A stretch of DNA of 64,000 nucleotides from Epiperipatus broadwayi. Its lineage: Eukaryota; Onychophora; Udeonychophora; Euonychophora; Peripatidae. The translations under genes and the position numbers were made by a program. This document shows positions 1-13,018 of the stretch, one piece after another. The notes below the pieces were generated by a model that searched no databases, had not been told where the DNA came from, and saw only the letters and a program-made list of their open reading frames with translations. Numbering within the stretch: position 1 is the first letter of the stretch; each line of letters begins with the position of its first letter. The DNA lies in NCBI GenBank assembly GCA_028023455.1, contig JAQFVV010012405.1, positions 2,731,149 to 2,795,148 on the forward strand. Direction: 5' to 3'.

Positions 1-1370
1 CCTATATAAAATCTTTTCCCCATGATTTGATACTATATCTTTTCGTGTATTCTCTTGTTCAATACTTGTTTAAGACAGACTCTTTATAGCCTATGTATGG
101 GATGGATTTTTCAATAAATGGTTTCCACCATTTTTTAGGAGCCTTGAAGGTGATTATATGTCACCACCACTTTTTCTTTTAGCATTTATATTGAAATATT
201 TTTCTAGGTTATTTAAGTGCTCCTCGAATCTCTAAAAAATTGATTTATGCTACTATAAATCTTGTGACTTTTAACTTGTACTATCTCTGTCACAAAATGC
301 TTATAAATTTCCTTTGGCTTAATGTCTTTTCTGACATCATTCTTATCCTTTTGACTATTAATCCTTAAACCAGTTTTGAGTCTCATTTTTACATAATCTG
401 TTTCTATCTGTGTAGCTAACTTCTCAATATTGATTTTTTTAAATCTTTTGATTCTATATTGAGATCATTCTGCTCTTCTCTATTTACTGCTCTTCTCTAA
501 CTTACAATTTCTCACTTCTTTCTGTAATGCTCTCATATTTTAATGTGTCTCACTTCTGTGACTGTCAATAAGTATTTGGATAATTTTTCCAAATCAACAC
601 ATATTCTTATTTTTATTATTGCTATCTCTTGCTGCATTGATTCTTGAAAATTGTAGGGCCATTTATTTCTTGATGTTTTTTATAATCTCTTGCATCATTT
701 TTTGATTTTTCCAAATTATCTCAATTTTTTTTGTATTTTTGTTTAGTTTTCTTTTAGAATTTTTTTGGAAACACATTTTTTCTACATTTCTTGTATTGCA
801 GCATTTCCTGAAATTTTTCTTCATTCTTCTGTGATCTTTCTGGAAGTTATGCATTGCTTTTTTCTATATTTCATTCATAATTTCATTTATTTTCTTCTGC
901 AGCATTCTTAAAGCTCAACTCTTTCTTGCATCACTTTTCTATTGGATTTTGCCTGTGAGTTTTTTTTAGGTGGCATTAATGTGTGCAACATTCCAACACC
1001 ACGCATAACAGGTTTACTTTCTGGGAGCATGCTATTTGGTTTCATCTTTGTTAGATATCCTATCTTTTGAGTTGCTGGTTGCCTCTCATTCTATTGCTGT
1101 TTCATTTACTTTTTTTTGCTATTTCATCTTGGTCTGCTTATCATTGATTTTGTTTTTTTGTTTGCAACCACACTAAAAATACTCATTTATGATTTATTCA
1201 ATAAATTTTATGATATACCAACTGCTCCATCTTTCAACTACAGCTCAGTTACCCATCTAGATGTTTCGCTATAAACTTATTGCATATTTTTCTTCTTTCA
1301 CACATCAGACATTTATATGTCTTCCTTTTATTCTGTGCTTAATATTTTAATGTCTGTGGTTTATTTTGCA
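1..1370. other. Pyrimidine-rich spacer, possible decayed coding relic on minus
   Basis: No gene is evident. The plus strand is strongly T/C-biased, so the minus strand reads as stop-interrupted peptide rich in Lys, Glu, Gln and Arg, with heptad-like runs. The longest open piece is 663-854 (63 codons, minus). This could be the remains of a coiled-coil protein such as a retrotransposon ORF1, but no family motif is recognisable and the bias alone can create such peptides. Confidence 0.3.
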
Positions 1371-1371
1371 C

Positions 1372-1373
<2 letters not shown>

Positions 1374-1415
<42 letters not shown>
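1374..1415. repeat. (AT)n microsatellite
   Basis: An uninterrupted AT dinucleotide run of about 42 bp. Confidence 0.97.
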
Positions 1416-1417
<2 letters not shown>

Positions 1418-2895
1418 TGAATATAGACATCACACCAATTATTTTCAAAGTAAATAATTGTATACAGTTAACAAAACATAATATTAGTATGACAAATGTA
1501 CAATCAACTTTTATCATTGTAGTTGTTTGCTAAATGTAAGTATGTATGTAATGACTTTATATGTTATGTCTAAGTTGTAGCCAAATGCACTACTGGTAAT
1601 CAGAACTTGACCATCATTAACCACATTTCGGTTGCAATTTGTAATATATGGAATTTTGGTAGCATAGGATATTTACATTAAATAAATCATGATTTTCAAC
1701 TGAAATGAAACAAATTATATCTTTTTTGTTATACATATTTCTGTAGATTGTCTATAAAAAACATGATGTATTAATGAAAACACTATAATCATCATGCAAT
1801 CTATCTATCATCATTATGTAACCATTACGTTCCATAGTTCTAGGTGTTTCATACTTGATAATTATCTATTCCCTATATAACTATCGAACTGATATGTAAT
1901 TATCATACATATCTAATAGTAAATTTAATATGGTATACTACTGCTGCTAATGATGCTTTGAAATAGGTAACAAAGATATTTAAAGACTAAATTTTAACAA
2001 ATGAAATATTTTAATGATGGAAAAAGTAAGCATATGTTAAAGAAGATTTCAATATGGCATGAAGGAGCATTTTACTACACAGTATATTATTTAAGAATTT
2101 ACTTATTTTATTGATAATTTCATCAAAATAATAAGTTGTAATATACAGTGTAGGATATAAATGTGCTGCTACTCATATAAAAATGTAAAATGTGTAGTAG
2201 GAAAATTATATATGTTACCAAAATAATTTTTTTACAATAATCTTTACTATCTTAAATCTGCTATAAATATAAGGAATAATGATAAAAATTATAATTATTG
2301 AATAAAATTAAACTAAATAAAATATTAATCTAGATATTTTTAACATTAACTGTTGAATTAAAAAAATGTAGCCCACTCTTGAACAGTTAAGTGTCTTTTA
2401 AGAGATATGTTGGTGTACTTCAGATGATTTATTTCAGTGTTCTTTGTATAGAAGTATCCTCTTCTTCCTTGAATAAATGTATTCATTCTTTTCAAGTTAA
2501 TTTTCTTTGCTTACTATTCTCATCAAATTTTACTTTTTACTTAAAGCAATTTCATGTTCCATACATATTATAGAAAACAGGTATTTGTTGCACCATCATA
2601 TATGCTTATAACTGGGATAAAGCATTTAAAGTTAAGCGTGAGCCATCTAACAGATTCAACAGGCTTTTATTCAGTTCTAAAGAGATTGACATTCTGGTAA
2701 GTTTCAAAGCAAGTGTATATCCTAATAGATGGGCACATCTGGTTAACTAGTTTAAGATTAATGTTCCATTTTAGAATTTAGTAAAAAAAAAAAATAAACA
2801 AATTTAACAATCCTATCTATTTTTTATAAAATAGACAGGAAAAATGTAACACTATTGATATTTTGAAACCATTAACATCTAAGAAGAGTCAGTCC
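1416..2895. other. AT-rich spacer, nothing recognised
   Basis: Low-GC sequence with no open frame above 60 codons that looks coding and no clear repeat structure. Confidence 0.6.
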
Positions 2896-3450
2896 TTAAT
2901 AATGGCAGACAAGATAGGTCTCTTTTTCTAGAGAATGCAAGATGCATATGAATTTGATGGAGCTTTTTTTATCTTGCTGTGATAGCACTTTTTTAAAAAA
3001 CATTGTGATAAAAATTGTTTTTTTTTTATCCTTTTCTAATTCATCATACTGGTCTTGCAGGAGTTGTAATAAATTGGCCATCTTCTTTGTATGTAATGCT
3101 ACATTCTCTCACTATGATTTTCCACAATAGTTTCTTTATAATCCATGGGGCATAGAAACCTTTACAAATTTTTATTCTCAATTCACATTACTTATTTTTC
3201 TTTCTCTTTGATTTTTCTTATCTTCCTACTCTTCTTTTGATGAATTTTCAGTATAATTTTCAATATATTTTGTGATTTTTTCTTTAGTCATGTCAATTAA
3301 TCTCTCAATTCTTATGTTCTTGAATAATTGTTTAACTCCTTCCTGTAAACCTTCAACTTCATTAGTGACCTTACTCCATACTGTTTTCAAACAAACATTA
3401 TAGGTTTTGGCATTATATCATCTATTGCCCTCATAGTTTAGCTTGTAAAT
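2896..3450 (-). pseudogene. Possible pogo/Tigger-type transposase C-terminal relic
   Basis: On the minus strand, reading down from about 3450, one frame gives a stretch beginning KTVWSKVTNEVEGLQ and continuing to IERLIDMTKEKITKYIE. This resembles the C-terminal tail of Tigger/jerky-type DDE transposases, where a Leu-Trp-Pro...Asp-Phe-x-Gly segment is followed by an acidic 'DMTexDIxeyIe' helix. A frameshift follows, and then an open 61-codon piece at 2896-3081 rich in Asp, Glu and Lys. No DDE catalytic region is visible. The match is by eye to a loosely conserved tail, so it could be another charged relic. A separate pogo/Tigger relic lies at 39.1-40.5 kb. Confidence 0.3.
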
Positions 3451-3858
3451 TCTTTTCTTAATTAAAAATCATTGATAAGTTCTCTCAGAAAAAGCAGTTC
3501 TTCCACAACTTTAGATCATAGTATTAATGTTTTCTAAGTGATAATGACCAATAATTTTAATAGATTTCAGCCTAATGCTTTTATTGATATTAAAGTTAGA
3601 AAAATTGTGAAGGGATCAACATCTTATGAACTCTGGTTACAATCAAAAGGCATTGCCATTATTTTTTTGACAGAAGAAAATTCCCAGAGAGTGTTCATGT
3701 GTCTCAGGTCTAGTTTTCAAATGAGTATTTTGATATATAATTTAAAATGGATTGTTTGAATTATAAAGTATTTTTGATTATTTTTACATACTAATTAGTT
3801 AATTATCAGATAAACTTTCAGTTTATCCATTTATGTTTTATTTTTAGAAATAGAAGTT
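3451..3858. other. AT-rich spacer
   Basis: The 73-codon open frame at 3538-3759 (plus) shows no recognisable domain and no supporting context. Nothing else is seen. Confidence 0.5.
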
Positions 3859-3972
3859 AAGTATAGAGGATTTGAACTCAGATTGTCAAGCGCCCTTTAA
3901 CTATCCACACTATCTCATACAACTGATACATATGACCACACACATGTAGAAAAGATTAATAATCACCAATAT
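3859..3972 (-). repeat. tRNA-like SINE, copy 1
   Basis: About 114 bp repeated nearly identically at 4333-4446 and more distantly at 10.2 kb. Read on the minus strand it contains GTTCAAATC (3868-3876), a perfect match to the Pol III B-box GWTCRANNC, about 35 bases after a TAGTG-type A-box-like stretch. It therefore looks tRNA-derived. The flank at 3985-4020 carries a second conserved block (aaccagcactcatcagttgg) that also travels with the repeat at 10.36 and 21.7 kb. Confidence 0.6.
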
Positions 3973-4332
3973 AGATATTTTGTGCTAAACCAGCACTCAT
4001 CAGTTGGTCCAGACTATCATCTCTCACACATATATAATCAATGCTCAGTTTATATTAAGATAGCAAATCTTTATACTTTAATGGACAGGCTTCAATCCAC
4101 TGCAACCTCCAAATTTTCAGCCATCCATATCATTGAAAATCTGATGATGAAAACTCAAATCCCATGCTGATGCTAATATTATTGCTATGCCCATATTGAC
4201 CTGAAGTCACTCTGACCCCTCATGTATAGGACAATATCCATTAAATACATATAAGAGGGATGGACAGAATACAAGCTTAATATGTAAATATTTGAAACCA
4301 GGCACTCTTCACAAACCTGGGAGCTTAATTGT
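3973..4332. repeat. Segment between SINE copies, part of composite repeat
   Basis: Contains the dispersed motif aaccagcactcatcagttgg (about 3988-4007) and, at 4287-4325, a segment ending in 'aaccaggcactcttcacaaa' that has a diverged counterpart just before the copy at 10.2 kb. The whole 3.86-4.45 kb interval is probably one composite repeat with terminal direct copies. Confidence 0.45.
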
Positions 4333-4446
4333 AAGTATAGAGGATTTGAACTCAGATTGTCAAGCACACTTTAACTATCCACACTATCTCATACAACTGA
4401 TACATATGACCACACACATGTAGAAAAGATTAATAATCACCAATAT
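4333..4446 (-). repeat. tRNA-like SINE, copy 2
   Basis: Direct repeat of 3859-3972, differing at only a few positions, with the same minus-strand B-box match (4342-4350). The same orientation and 474-bp spacing suggest a duplication or an element bounded by two copies. Confidence 0.6.
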
Positions 4447-7400
4447 ATGTATTAATAAACTTAAATGTAATATAAAGGGGGAAGAGTGTACAGTGTCTAT
4501 TACATCATTATCAGTAAAAATTGATTGGGTGTCTAAATCTTAAAAAAAATGGAATTTTTGTAAGAATATATCAGATTTTAAAACATAATTTGATAGAGTT
4601 ACCATACATCTATTTTTATTTATTTAGAGGGAAAAAATTACATTTAAAATCAAAATAAATTCATTCATTTTTAGTTTTAGTGTTTATGCAAATATCTGTG
4701 ATAATGTTTATGGTACATTAAAGATTTAAAATGGTCAAATGTAATTTATTAGAATATTATTCATGTATAAAATTAAATTAAAAGAGAAATCATATCCAAT
4801 TTATTGAGAGTTAGTATAAATAATGTATCAGAGTGCAAGAGAGTTAATGCAGTTGTAGAATGTCATACTATGGAGCCTATGTTTTTTTTTTTATCAATTA
4901 GAGATCTGGCACTTTTATTGCATAGATTTCTTATAATTTTTTGAGCCACAAAGTCATTTAATCATTTATTTTAATTATTTATCTATTGGCACTTTTATAA
5001 ATTTATTTTATCTGCATTGATGAATGATTTACAGCATTCTATTAGTTGTGATTTATGGGTTGAAACAAAACAATATTATTTAGGAACAAAAACAGAATCT
5101 TAATTTTAATAGTGAACAGATTCAGAATGATCAGAAGCATTATCTAGCAATAGCAGGGTTTTAAATTTGATTGATAGCAGGGATAAAAGATTCATGGAAC
5201 CTTTTGATTAAAAAAATGATTGTCATCCAAGATTTTTTATTGTGTTGCCAGAACACATACATATAATTTATCTTCTCTCTTTTGAAGTTGTGGAAACTTT
5301 TATATCTTCCAATTTTATCAAATAATTATCAGAGTTATCACATAGTATCAGAGTTAATCGGTCTTTGTATACATCATATACTTTTGCCTGTTTTGCCATT
5401 TTGTGAATGTATATTTGGGTGATATGTTTTTCTAAAACAATTCAAGTTTATCACAATTAAACATTTGCATTGTAAAATATTGTTGTTCTTCAATATTTTT
5501 ATTAATTCTCCAGAAAAGTTAGGAGCACTTTCATTATTATTCAATGTGACTTATTATTTTAATATTTTTAAGAGTGTATTAATTTCAAAATTTAGAGAAT
5601 CATCTTCTAACTGCGAATAACTTGAAGATATGAATTTAGAGATCCTTTATCAACCACTTTATACAAATCACCATTTTCTCCTCATTTTATCATATTATAG
5701 GCATTGTGATTTATATATTGCATATGGATCAGCAAGTTTGCTAACATAAATCTATGTTATTGACAATTGGTCTGTCAATTATTTGGTAAATTGTGCAGCA
5801 TAATTTTTTATTTGTTGATCTTGATTTGTTATATGTAGACTTATTTAATTTTTTTTTTTAAATAGAAAATAGTTTATAAACTTACATAAAAAAGAATATT
5901 AATTCTATGACGTTGGACTTACAAATAAATTAACTCTAAGGTTTGAATGCCTTCTAGGAAACCGGCATAGTTGCTAAAGACTGCTTTGGTAGCACATTGT
6001 TATATCATTGTATAATTCAATGGAGTATATAATGTGGTTTGTTTAATAGTAATTGTAAAGTTTTTATACCCCGTCCACTCTCTTTCTCTCTCTCTATATA
6101 TATATTCACACTAACTTTTAAACGGAAATATTAGAAATGGATTTCTGATATTCATTAACTAAGCCACAATTGATAGTGGCCAGCTATTATCATTTGATTG
6201 TAGTATTTTATTGTTTAGTTATTCAATTTACCTTTAATCACAGTACTAGACATATACTTTTATATATAATTAGAAAATACACTCTATCTTTTTAGCAAAA
6301 TTCTGCTTTTGCAACGCTCTGTTTGACTTTAAATAGTGACTTTGTTATTATTTTTACATATTTAAAATCGTCAAAATATTGATTGCCCTTTTATACATAT
6401 TGTTTAAATTAATTTTTTTGAAAACATTTTTTCATTAATTTGTCATTATTTAGTTTTGAAGTTATGTAAAAGTTTTCCTCTAATGTAAAAGTTTTAAATT
6501 AATGCGAGTAATAAATTAAAAAAAAAAAAAAAGACCGAGATTAAAAATTAAAAGAAACACTTTTCTCCTCCCCCAAGAACTTTATTTGCCTACACAAAGT
6601 AATGTTTTTAAATATTTGTTCTTTTCATCTTAGAGAAGGCCAGGATGTGATCTGATTTCTGTATTGAAATAGCATTGTCTTCATTAACTGTAGAATTGCA
6701 TGAGAAAAGTCTCTGTTGTCATTATCTCTGACCAGCCTTTTCATGATGAATATTTAATAGATTCAGATCCTGCATGCAGTAAGCTTGATCTTTTGAAAAA
6801 TTTAAGAAAGAATATTGCTCTATTATTTCCTTAGCTTTGTATTAGCATTATCAGCCCCATTACCACACTAATAAGATAATGTATGTTATGGAGTTAAGCT
6901 TTCTTCATATTAGCAACAACAATGGATGAAGCATGGGGGATTGTTTCATCTGATTCAAGGGCACATTAAGAGTTGATGCAGCAGTGTTTAGAGAGGTCTC
7001 CTTGCAGGGAATTGCCTTGAAATCTTATTTAATTTTTTTGTCATCACTGATAATGTAAGTTAAATTAGAATACAAATTTTGCAAAATTAGTAATTTTGTT
7101 ATATATATATATGCTTCGAAAGAATGTTCAACGCATAGCCTACAAAAATATATATGAATATACATATCTAAACACATACATATATGTCTAGGCACATATG
7201 AGTATACTGTGTTCTTTAGGAACGAGTTCTTTACAGGAACAAATTAATTAGATTTTTTATAAGTCTAACTATAATACTTTATTTTTAAATAAATGAATAA
7301 AGAAAAACGTTACTTTTTAATAATTCAAATTGTTTCTTTTTGTTGTTGTTGTTGTTTGTTTAATCTGTTATCAATTAATGAATTTTATAAATTAATAAAT

Positions 7401-8780
7401 AAATAATTTATTCCAGGATTTTTATTCATAAGCAAAAGAGGAAGGGATGCATTACATTTTTGATGATTTTGCCACATTGATGCATCTATCAGATGCAACA
7501 ATTCTTTGTATTTATTCTGCTGAGGTTTAATAATCAAGTAGTACTACTATTTAAATATAGTAAATGTTCCATGTTATAATCCATGGCTTATATAGTACAA
7601 TAAATAGAATGAATTATTGCTCTCCAGTCCGATATTCAAAGTAATAACAGAAAGTTGTGTAATATTTTGTTCAGTATATTAAGAGAATATATTTGATAAT
7701 TCAGTGATACACTTTTTATTATCACTAAAGCCCATATACTCTGTTAGAAATTTAAATATTAAAAGTAACTATTAAACAATAGTAGTACTATTTTTAATAT
7801 TTATTGGATATAAAACTGATCTGCATGTGAAATGCTTGTTTCATATCATTACATTGTAGTTTTAAACTCTAATAAACATTTAACAATTAGTGTTTTCTCT
7901 TCATCCTTTTTTTTTATAAATTTGTATTAAAAATTAGCAAATTAATTTTTTTTCTGCAGTAAAATTTTTAATTTTTTAATAACTTCATATAAACTGTATT
8001 AATCAAAGTGTTTTTAAAAACATTATAAATAATGTTTTTAATGAAAATTCTATATCATATAGAACAGTTGTCAAAGTCTTTAACAAAAACTAAAAGCACT
8101 GACTTATTATTTTTATTTTTTAAAAAGCTAATTTTAAAATATATACCATACTATGCATACCAGTAGATTCTTCATCCCACAGTTTGATAAATTATTAAAT
8201 AAGAAAATCATCAATGTCACTATGTATATGAGTCATTTTTTTATGTCATGCAATCTGACAGTTATCCTAGTTCTCTTTTTGTCTTTAGATTTATTAGTGT
8301 ATTCTGCTTTTTATAATTGCCTTATTGTATTTTTATTAATTATTTTTATTGATGTTTAAATGTGCAAATTAAAATTATAAGTATGTGTGTGTACCTAAAT
8401 ATTAATATATAAGTGGGAAAGTTTATTTGTTATTTTATAACTCACCAAGTATTGCAACCAATCTTGATAAATCTTGTACAATTTCATTTTCTTTTATTTT
8501 GTGGATAATTTTTTAGTGTTTGTTTTATGGCACTTAATTATTTTAAAAACATTGGTGATTTGTAATATAATAATGCATCAATGGTGCCATAAAAATGCAA
8601 AATAAGGACAACATTGATTAAAAGATTAAAAACATTAGAAGATATTATAGTCTCCATATTGAAATACATACTACAGAAATGGGTAGAATTATAGTTTTTG
8701 TGAATACAATGTATTTCTTGGGTAAATATATTTTAAAATATAACATGATCACCATCTCTTATACTAGCACATAATTGTTA
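4447..8780. other. Long AT-rich spacer with short microsatellites
   Basis: No gene recognised. Small CT/TA runs occur near 6080-6105, a poly(A) near 6517-6531 and (TA)n near 7103. The stretch 6610-7060 is less AT-biased and more complex than its surroundings and could be a conserved non-coding block; this is inference from composition only. The 68-codon frame at 8153-8359 (plus) is hydrophobic and T-rich with no domain. Confidence 0.55.
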
Positions 8781-9100
8781 TTAAACAAGGCAAAACTCTC
8801 TCTATACAGTAGTGCCACCCTGTGCCAACCAGAGTAATCAATGGATGCCAGAAGACTTGTGCATAAAATCCCTATCTAGCGCCTACTGCTGGAGGGTTGC
8901 ATTAGATCCTAAAATCTAGGTGCAGTGCTCTCAGATCCAAGGTTCCTCACTGACGAAGGCCACAAGCCAGAAACTATTCTGGGGATATTGGATGAGTAGG
9001 CACTAGATAGGGATTTATGCACAAGCCTTCTGGCATCCATTGATTACTATGGTTGGCACAGGGTGACACTATTGTATGGAGAGAGTTTTGCCTTGTTTAA
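8781..9100. mobile_element. MITE / foldback DNA transposon, 320 bp
   Basis: Terminal inverted repeats of about 100 bp: left from TTAAACAAGGCAAAACTCTC (8781), right ending in its complement at 9100, with only a few mismatches. Both arms carry the same inner block 'tgccaacc..agtaatcaatggatgccagaag'. The element is flanked by TA on both sides (8779-8780 and 9101-9102), the target duplication of Tc1/mariner-type elements. No coding capacity, so it is non-autonomous. It is noticeably GC-richer than its surroundings and sits between diverged copies of another repeat (8590 and 9530). Confidence 0.85.
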
Positions 9101-10164
9101 TATTTTAAAATAATTAAATTTTATTTGGATCACATATTTAATTTTTTATTTGCTTATATCACAATGTTAAAATTTCATAGCCATTTGAAAAATTACCACA
9201 AGAGAAATATAAAATAATTTATTTTAAAATTATTGTTTATTGTATTTAATAAAGTTATCTTTTTTTGCAATACTGTTGATAATTTTTTATATAAATATTA
9301 TGTAAATATGTTTTAATTATCAAAGTTTTTACTAACATGAGAGTACAGATAGAAAAATGGAATTTAAATAATATGTCAATAAATTTTAATTACTACTAAC
9401 ATGAAGGCACATCTAGAGAAATGGAGAGAATTAACAATGGAAAATTTTATTTGATATTCGATATATTAAAAATCGAAAATGGAATGTAAATATATTTTAA
9501 TTATCAAACTTTCAACTACTGCAAGGGTACAGTTAAAATGCAAAAAGAGGGCAGCATTAATTAAAAGATCGTGTGAGAACATAGGTAGAAAAATTAAGAT
9601 AATTAGTAGGAAATTTTTTTTTTGGTATTCAATAAATTAAAAGTGCAATTTAGGTAATAATAATAAATATTAAAAAAAATTTAATGCTCATAATATATTC
9701 TCCTTATATATTTAAATTTCAATATATTTTAATTATCAACTAAATTATATTGTTTTGCACTGTTATTTTTAGTATTATTCTATTAACATGAGCAAAGCTG
9801 TGTGATATAGTCAGGGTATATATAAGCACAAATATTATATAGCACAGTTTTAGAAATGGCAATAGATACACGAGGGTTATTGAATATTATTTTATTTACT
9901 ATACTGAGTTTATTTGCTTGTTTTTTTTAAATATATGTTTATTTAAAATCAAGTAAAAAAATGTTACTTTAATAACTTATGCTAAAACAAAATTTGCGAA
10001 TCATTATTGCAAGCCTTCCTCTAGAATATTATCAGGATATGAAGACGTTCCCCAATTAATATTTGATACTGGATTAATTAATTGTATTGCACCTGTGTCA
10101 TATATTTAAAAGCCAGCACAAACATCTTCCGGACTCTGTGAAATTCAATTATAAAAATGGTCTG
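9101..10164. repeat. Diverged short tandem repeats in AT-rich DNA
   Basis: Segments containing 'taattatcaaa..tt.actac/taacatga..gcaca/gtaca' recur about every 90-130 bp from 9310 to 9560. The piece at 9535-9570 (aaatgcaaaaagagggcagcattaattaaaagat) has a diverged match at 8593-8627, across the MITE. No coding content. Confidence 0.45.
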
Positions 10165-10400
10165 TAAAAAATATCTTTAATATTTAAATACAGGTATTCT
10201 TTATATACCTGGACTTTAGATTAAATTATAGGGGGTTTGAACTCAGATTTTAAGCTTCTTTCAGCTATCCAATCTGTCTCATATAATCAATACACATGCC
10301 TATACCCATGTGAAAAAGATAAATGATCGCCAATATATTCATTTCTAGCTGAACTAGCATTCATCAGTTAGTCCAGATGATCATTTCCCATGCACATTTT
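10165..10400 (-). repeat. tRNA-like SINE family, diverged copy 3
   Basis: Contains 'gggtttgaactcagattt' (minus-strand B-box-like GTTCAAACC), the 'catgtgaaaaagataaatgatcgccaatatat' block and 'ctgaactagcattcatcagt', in the same order as at 3.86-4.02 kb. Many substitutions suggest an older copy. Confidence 0.55.
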
Positions 10401-10589
10401 TTAAATATTTAAGAAAATAATGTCGTTAATGTTGAACTTCAGTTTACAATATATATATATATTCAAGAATTTGTGGGGGGGGGGAAGATGTTTTAGTTTA
10501 TGTAATATTTAATTTTTATTTTATATAAAAAGCACATAAAATTTCTCATATTTTAATTTTTGTTTGTAGTTAAACAATAAAAGATGTAA

Positions 10590-11145
10590 ATACTCACTAA
10601 TTAATTCATTAATGTTAACGCTTTTCAATTTAGCACAACTTTTTCATGACATTTGGTTTCAAATTTAACTACAATAAAGATGAATTCACTTTCACCTGAC
10701 ATTTAAGTACTTAAACATGTAAAATCAACAATGATAACAACAAGTGTGCAATTTAAAACAGTCATGTTGTCCTGGATTTATCAACTGTTAATATTAATTG
10801 CTGAATGTTTACTTTATATGGAATTCGATCTAAAAGATATATTTATTTAATCTACAAATATTGTATATATTTCAATTTAAGAAAGTAAATTAATTATTAA
10901 TAGAAATTCAAATGATGATCTAGCAACATCTAGTTTGATTTAAATTTCACACTTGTTATTATTGTTTATAATATGTATTTAAACGTTTAGATGTCATGAA
11001 AAAAGTGCATGGAAAAGTGAATTTCTTTTTCATCTGTTTTATAGTTAAATTTGATTTTATCTGACACGAAAAAGTTGTGCTGGATTAAAAAATCATTAAC
11101 ATTAATTATATTAACTTTACATGGAATCCAGATTGGAATATGTTA
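10590..11145. repeat. Diverged foldback repeat
   Basis: The block around 10600-10716 ('cacaactttttcatgacat...') reappears inverted at about 10985-11110 ('atgtcatg...gaaaaagttgtg'), both arms including the phrase 'aaatttaacta'. A further block (10780-10830, 'ttaatattaattgctgaatgtttactttatatggaattc') recurs in direct orientation at 11095-11130. Arms are clearly diverged and no terminus is defined. Confidence 0.5.
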
Positions 11146-11929
11146 ATATTTAATGATTTGGTTTTATATATATATATATATTTATGTATACATTAGCAGC
11201 CTAAACGTAAACTAGTCAATAAAATAATCACAATTAACCCACATTTTTTTAATATTAAGGGTATGTGGGTGTAAGTGGGATAATCGATAATATTTAGTAT
11301 AAATTTGTAGTTTTTTACATTTGAGAATTCGGATTGTAGCAGTGAAACCATTTGTTGTGTTTTAGATTTTCTTTTCTTTGGGTAGTCTGGTTTAGTGTGA
11401 ATTTGGGGTAATTTTGATTATATATATATATAATGTACTGGTCAGTGCTCTCCCTTAGCCTGTGGATTCTTTCCATGCATGCAGAACTGAACATGAAATA
11501 ACAGTTGCGCATCAGAGTAAGGCATTGTTATCAACTCAATAATACACTTCATATTTAATACCTTAAAGTTTTATTGAATTGTTAAATGAGAGAGGTCAAA
11601 CCAAAACTGGTTATATTTCCTGATCTCTCCCCTGCTAAAACTTTATTGCCCTGCTGATGGATATCAATACATTGGCCGTTGCATATCTTTACAAGGCCAA
11701 ATTTGAACCTGGCCTCTATGCGTCACTTCTGGGAAGAAAAAAGCCCCTCCCAAAAGGATATACAACTACCAACAAAACATATAACATAAATGAATAAAGA
11801 AAGATATCCACCTGACATCAAAATTTTAACCCCCAATAAAGTAGTGCCCTATGGGCTAAGCTCAGTCATCTCGTTATCCCTGGTTATTGGTGGATTAAGC
11901 CACTATCAGAAATATATGCATTTAATATT
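11146..11929. other. Spacer of mixed composition
   Basis: 11560-11900 is less AT-rich ('ctgatctctcccctgct...', 'aagcccctcccaaaagg') and may be part of a transposable element adjoining the LTR-like region that follows, but no motif identifies it. The 65-codon frame at 11315-11512 is not recognised. Confidence 0.4.
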
Positions 11930-12843
11930 GTTGGAGAGAGAAAAATAAATGAGACACTCATAAAGATCTAATTTATAAAATAAAAACACTTATTTATTTA
12001 TCCCAAATAACACGTCAACAAATACATACATAAATAAAAAATACATTCTCTAAACCCCCCCCCCCCCCCCGTCCAAACATTCTAATACGAAAAGAAAATT
12101 AATATTAATGTTTATACAATTTAGATATGGAATTCCCTCCCTTATTTCATATAAATACCTTTGAACAAATGGTCTGAGACCAACAGAAAAAGTAATGGCA
12201 AACTACTCAACAATTAATATATATAATTTATTAGTTACAAAAATACACTCATGTTAGTTAATAATATAAATATAGTTTATACAATTAATGATGCATTAGT
12301 CATACTGAGTGACAGAACTTGCTTCCAGTTATATGATTAGCCTGCCTCATGAGTTCAAATAAGACTTTTTTGGCTATACTGGACAGCTTGCCTTGAGTTG
12401 GCTCTAGTTTGGACTCATCAAGCAGCACTCAGACAGCTTGCCTTGAGTTGACTGCAGTCATAGCAGTTTCCAGTCCCAGATGGACTTTCCTCACTGTGTA
12501 GACATATCAGGGACAGCTTGCCTTGAGTTGGCTCTAGTTCAGAATCATCAAGCAGCACTAAGACAGCTTGCCTTGATTTGACTGCAGTCATAGCAGTTTC
12601 AAGTCCCAGATGGACTTGCCTTAGTGTGTAGACATATCAGTAATGACTATTGAACACACCCTTGCTGTAGGCAGAGGTTTCACTGGAGAACACTTTCACT
12701 CATTCAGGTTGACAGAAGTTAATGCTCTCTGCCTTGCCTCCAAAAAGGCTGACTATTTATTGTCAGATCCCCTACCTTACTAGGAATACTTTGATTCAGG
12801 GTGCGAATTACAAGGAATCTGGACTAGTTCACTTCTGAAGGCA
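11930..12843 (-). mobile_element. Putative 3' LTR of Ty3/Gypsy relic (minus strand)
   Basis: Directly downstream (minus strand) of the integrase relic comes a purine tract (AAGGGGAGAGA, about 12844-12854) and then TGCC at 12843. This is the order polypurine tract / LTR 5' TG expected at the 3' end of an LTR retrotransposon. The other end is tentatively at 11930, where the minus strand reads ...CTCCAACA, giving 914 bp with 5'-TG...CA-3'. Near that end TTTATT on plus (AATAAA on minus, about 11990) could be the polyadenylation signal. A C16 run lies at 12055-12070. No second LTR is visible, so the left boundary is a guess. Confidence 0.4.
12381..12640. repeat. Two tandem 130-bp units
   Basis: 12381-12510 and 12511-12640 align without gaps and with few mismatches. 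Each unit itself contains two copies of 'gacagcttgccttga.ttg', about 50 bp apart. They lie within the putative LTR, where tandem units often act as enhancers in U3; that role is inferred. Confidence 0.9.
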
Positions 12844-13018
12844 TCTCTCCCCTTGTCCAATTTGTTTGTGGCTCCTATTTATCACTGTTCCTACTTGTTC
12901 CTGCATGTTTGTTAGTGACATGTCCATGTTTCCCACCTGATGTACTTGTCCCAGGTTGGATACTGCTTTTGTTGGCTTCAGTGTAGTTCAGTCTTAATTG
13001 GTTGAGATAGCGATGATG
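12844..13018 (-). pseudogene. Gypsy pol tail and polypurine tract
   Basis: Continuation on the minus strand of the integrase C-terminal frame after a frameshift near 13015-13020. It reads HHRYLNQLRLNYTEANK, like the 'RRHxDQLR' motif that closes Ty3/Gypsy integrases, then a hydrophilic tail to a stop near 12893 and the purine tract before 12843. Confidence 0.5.
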
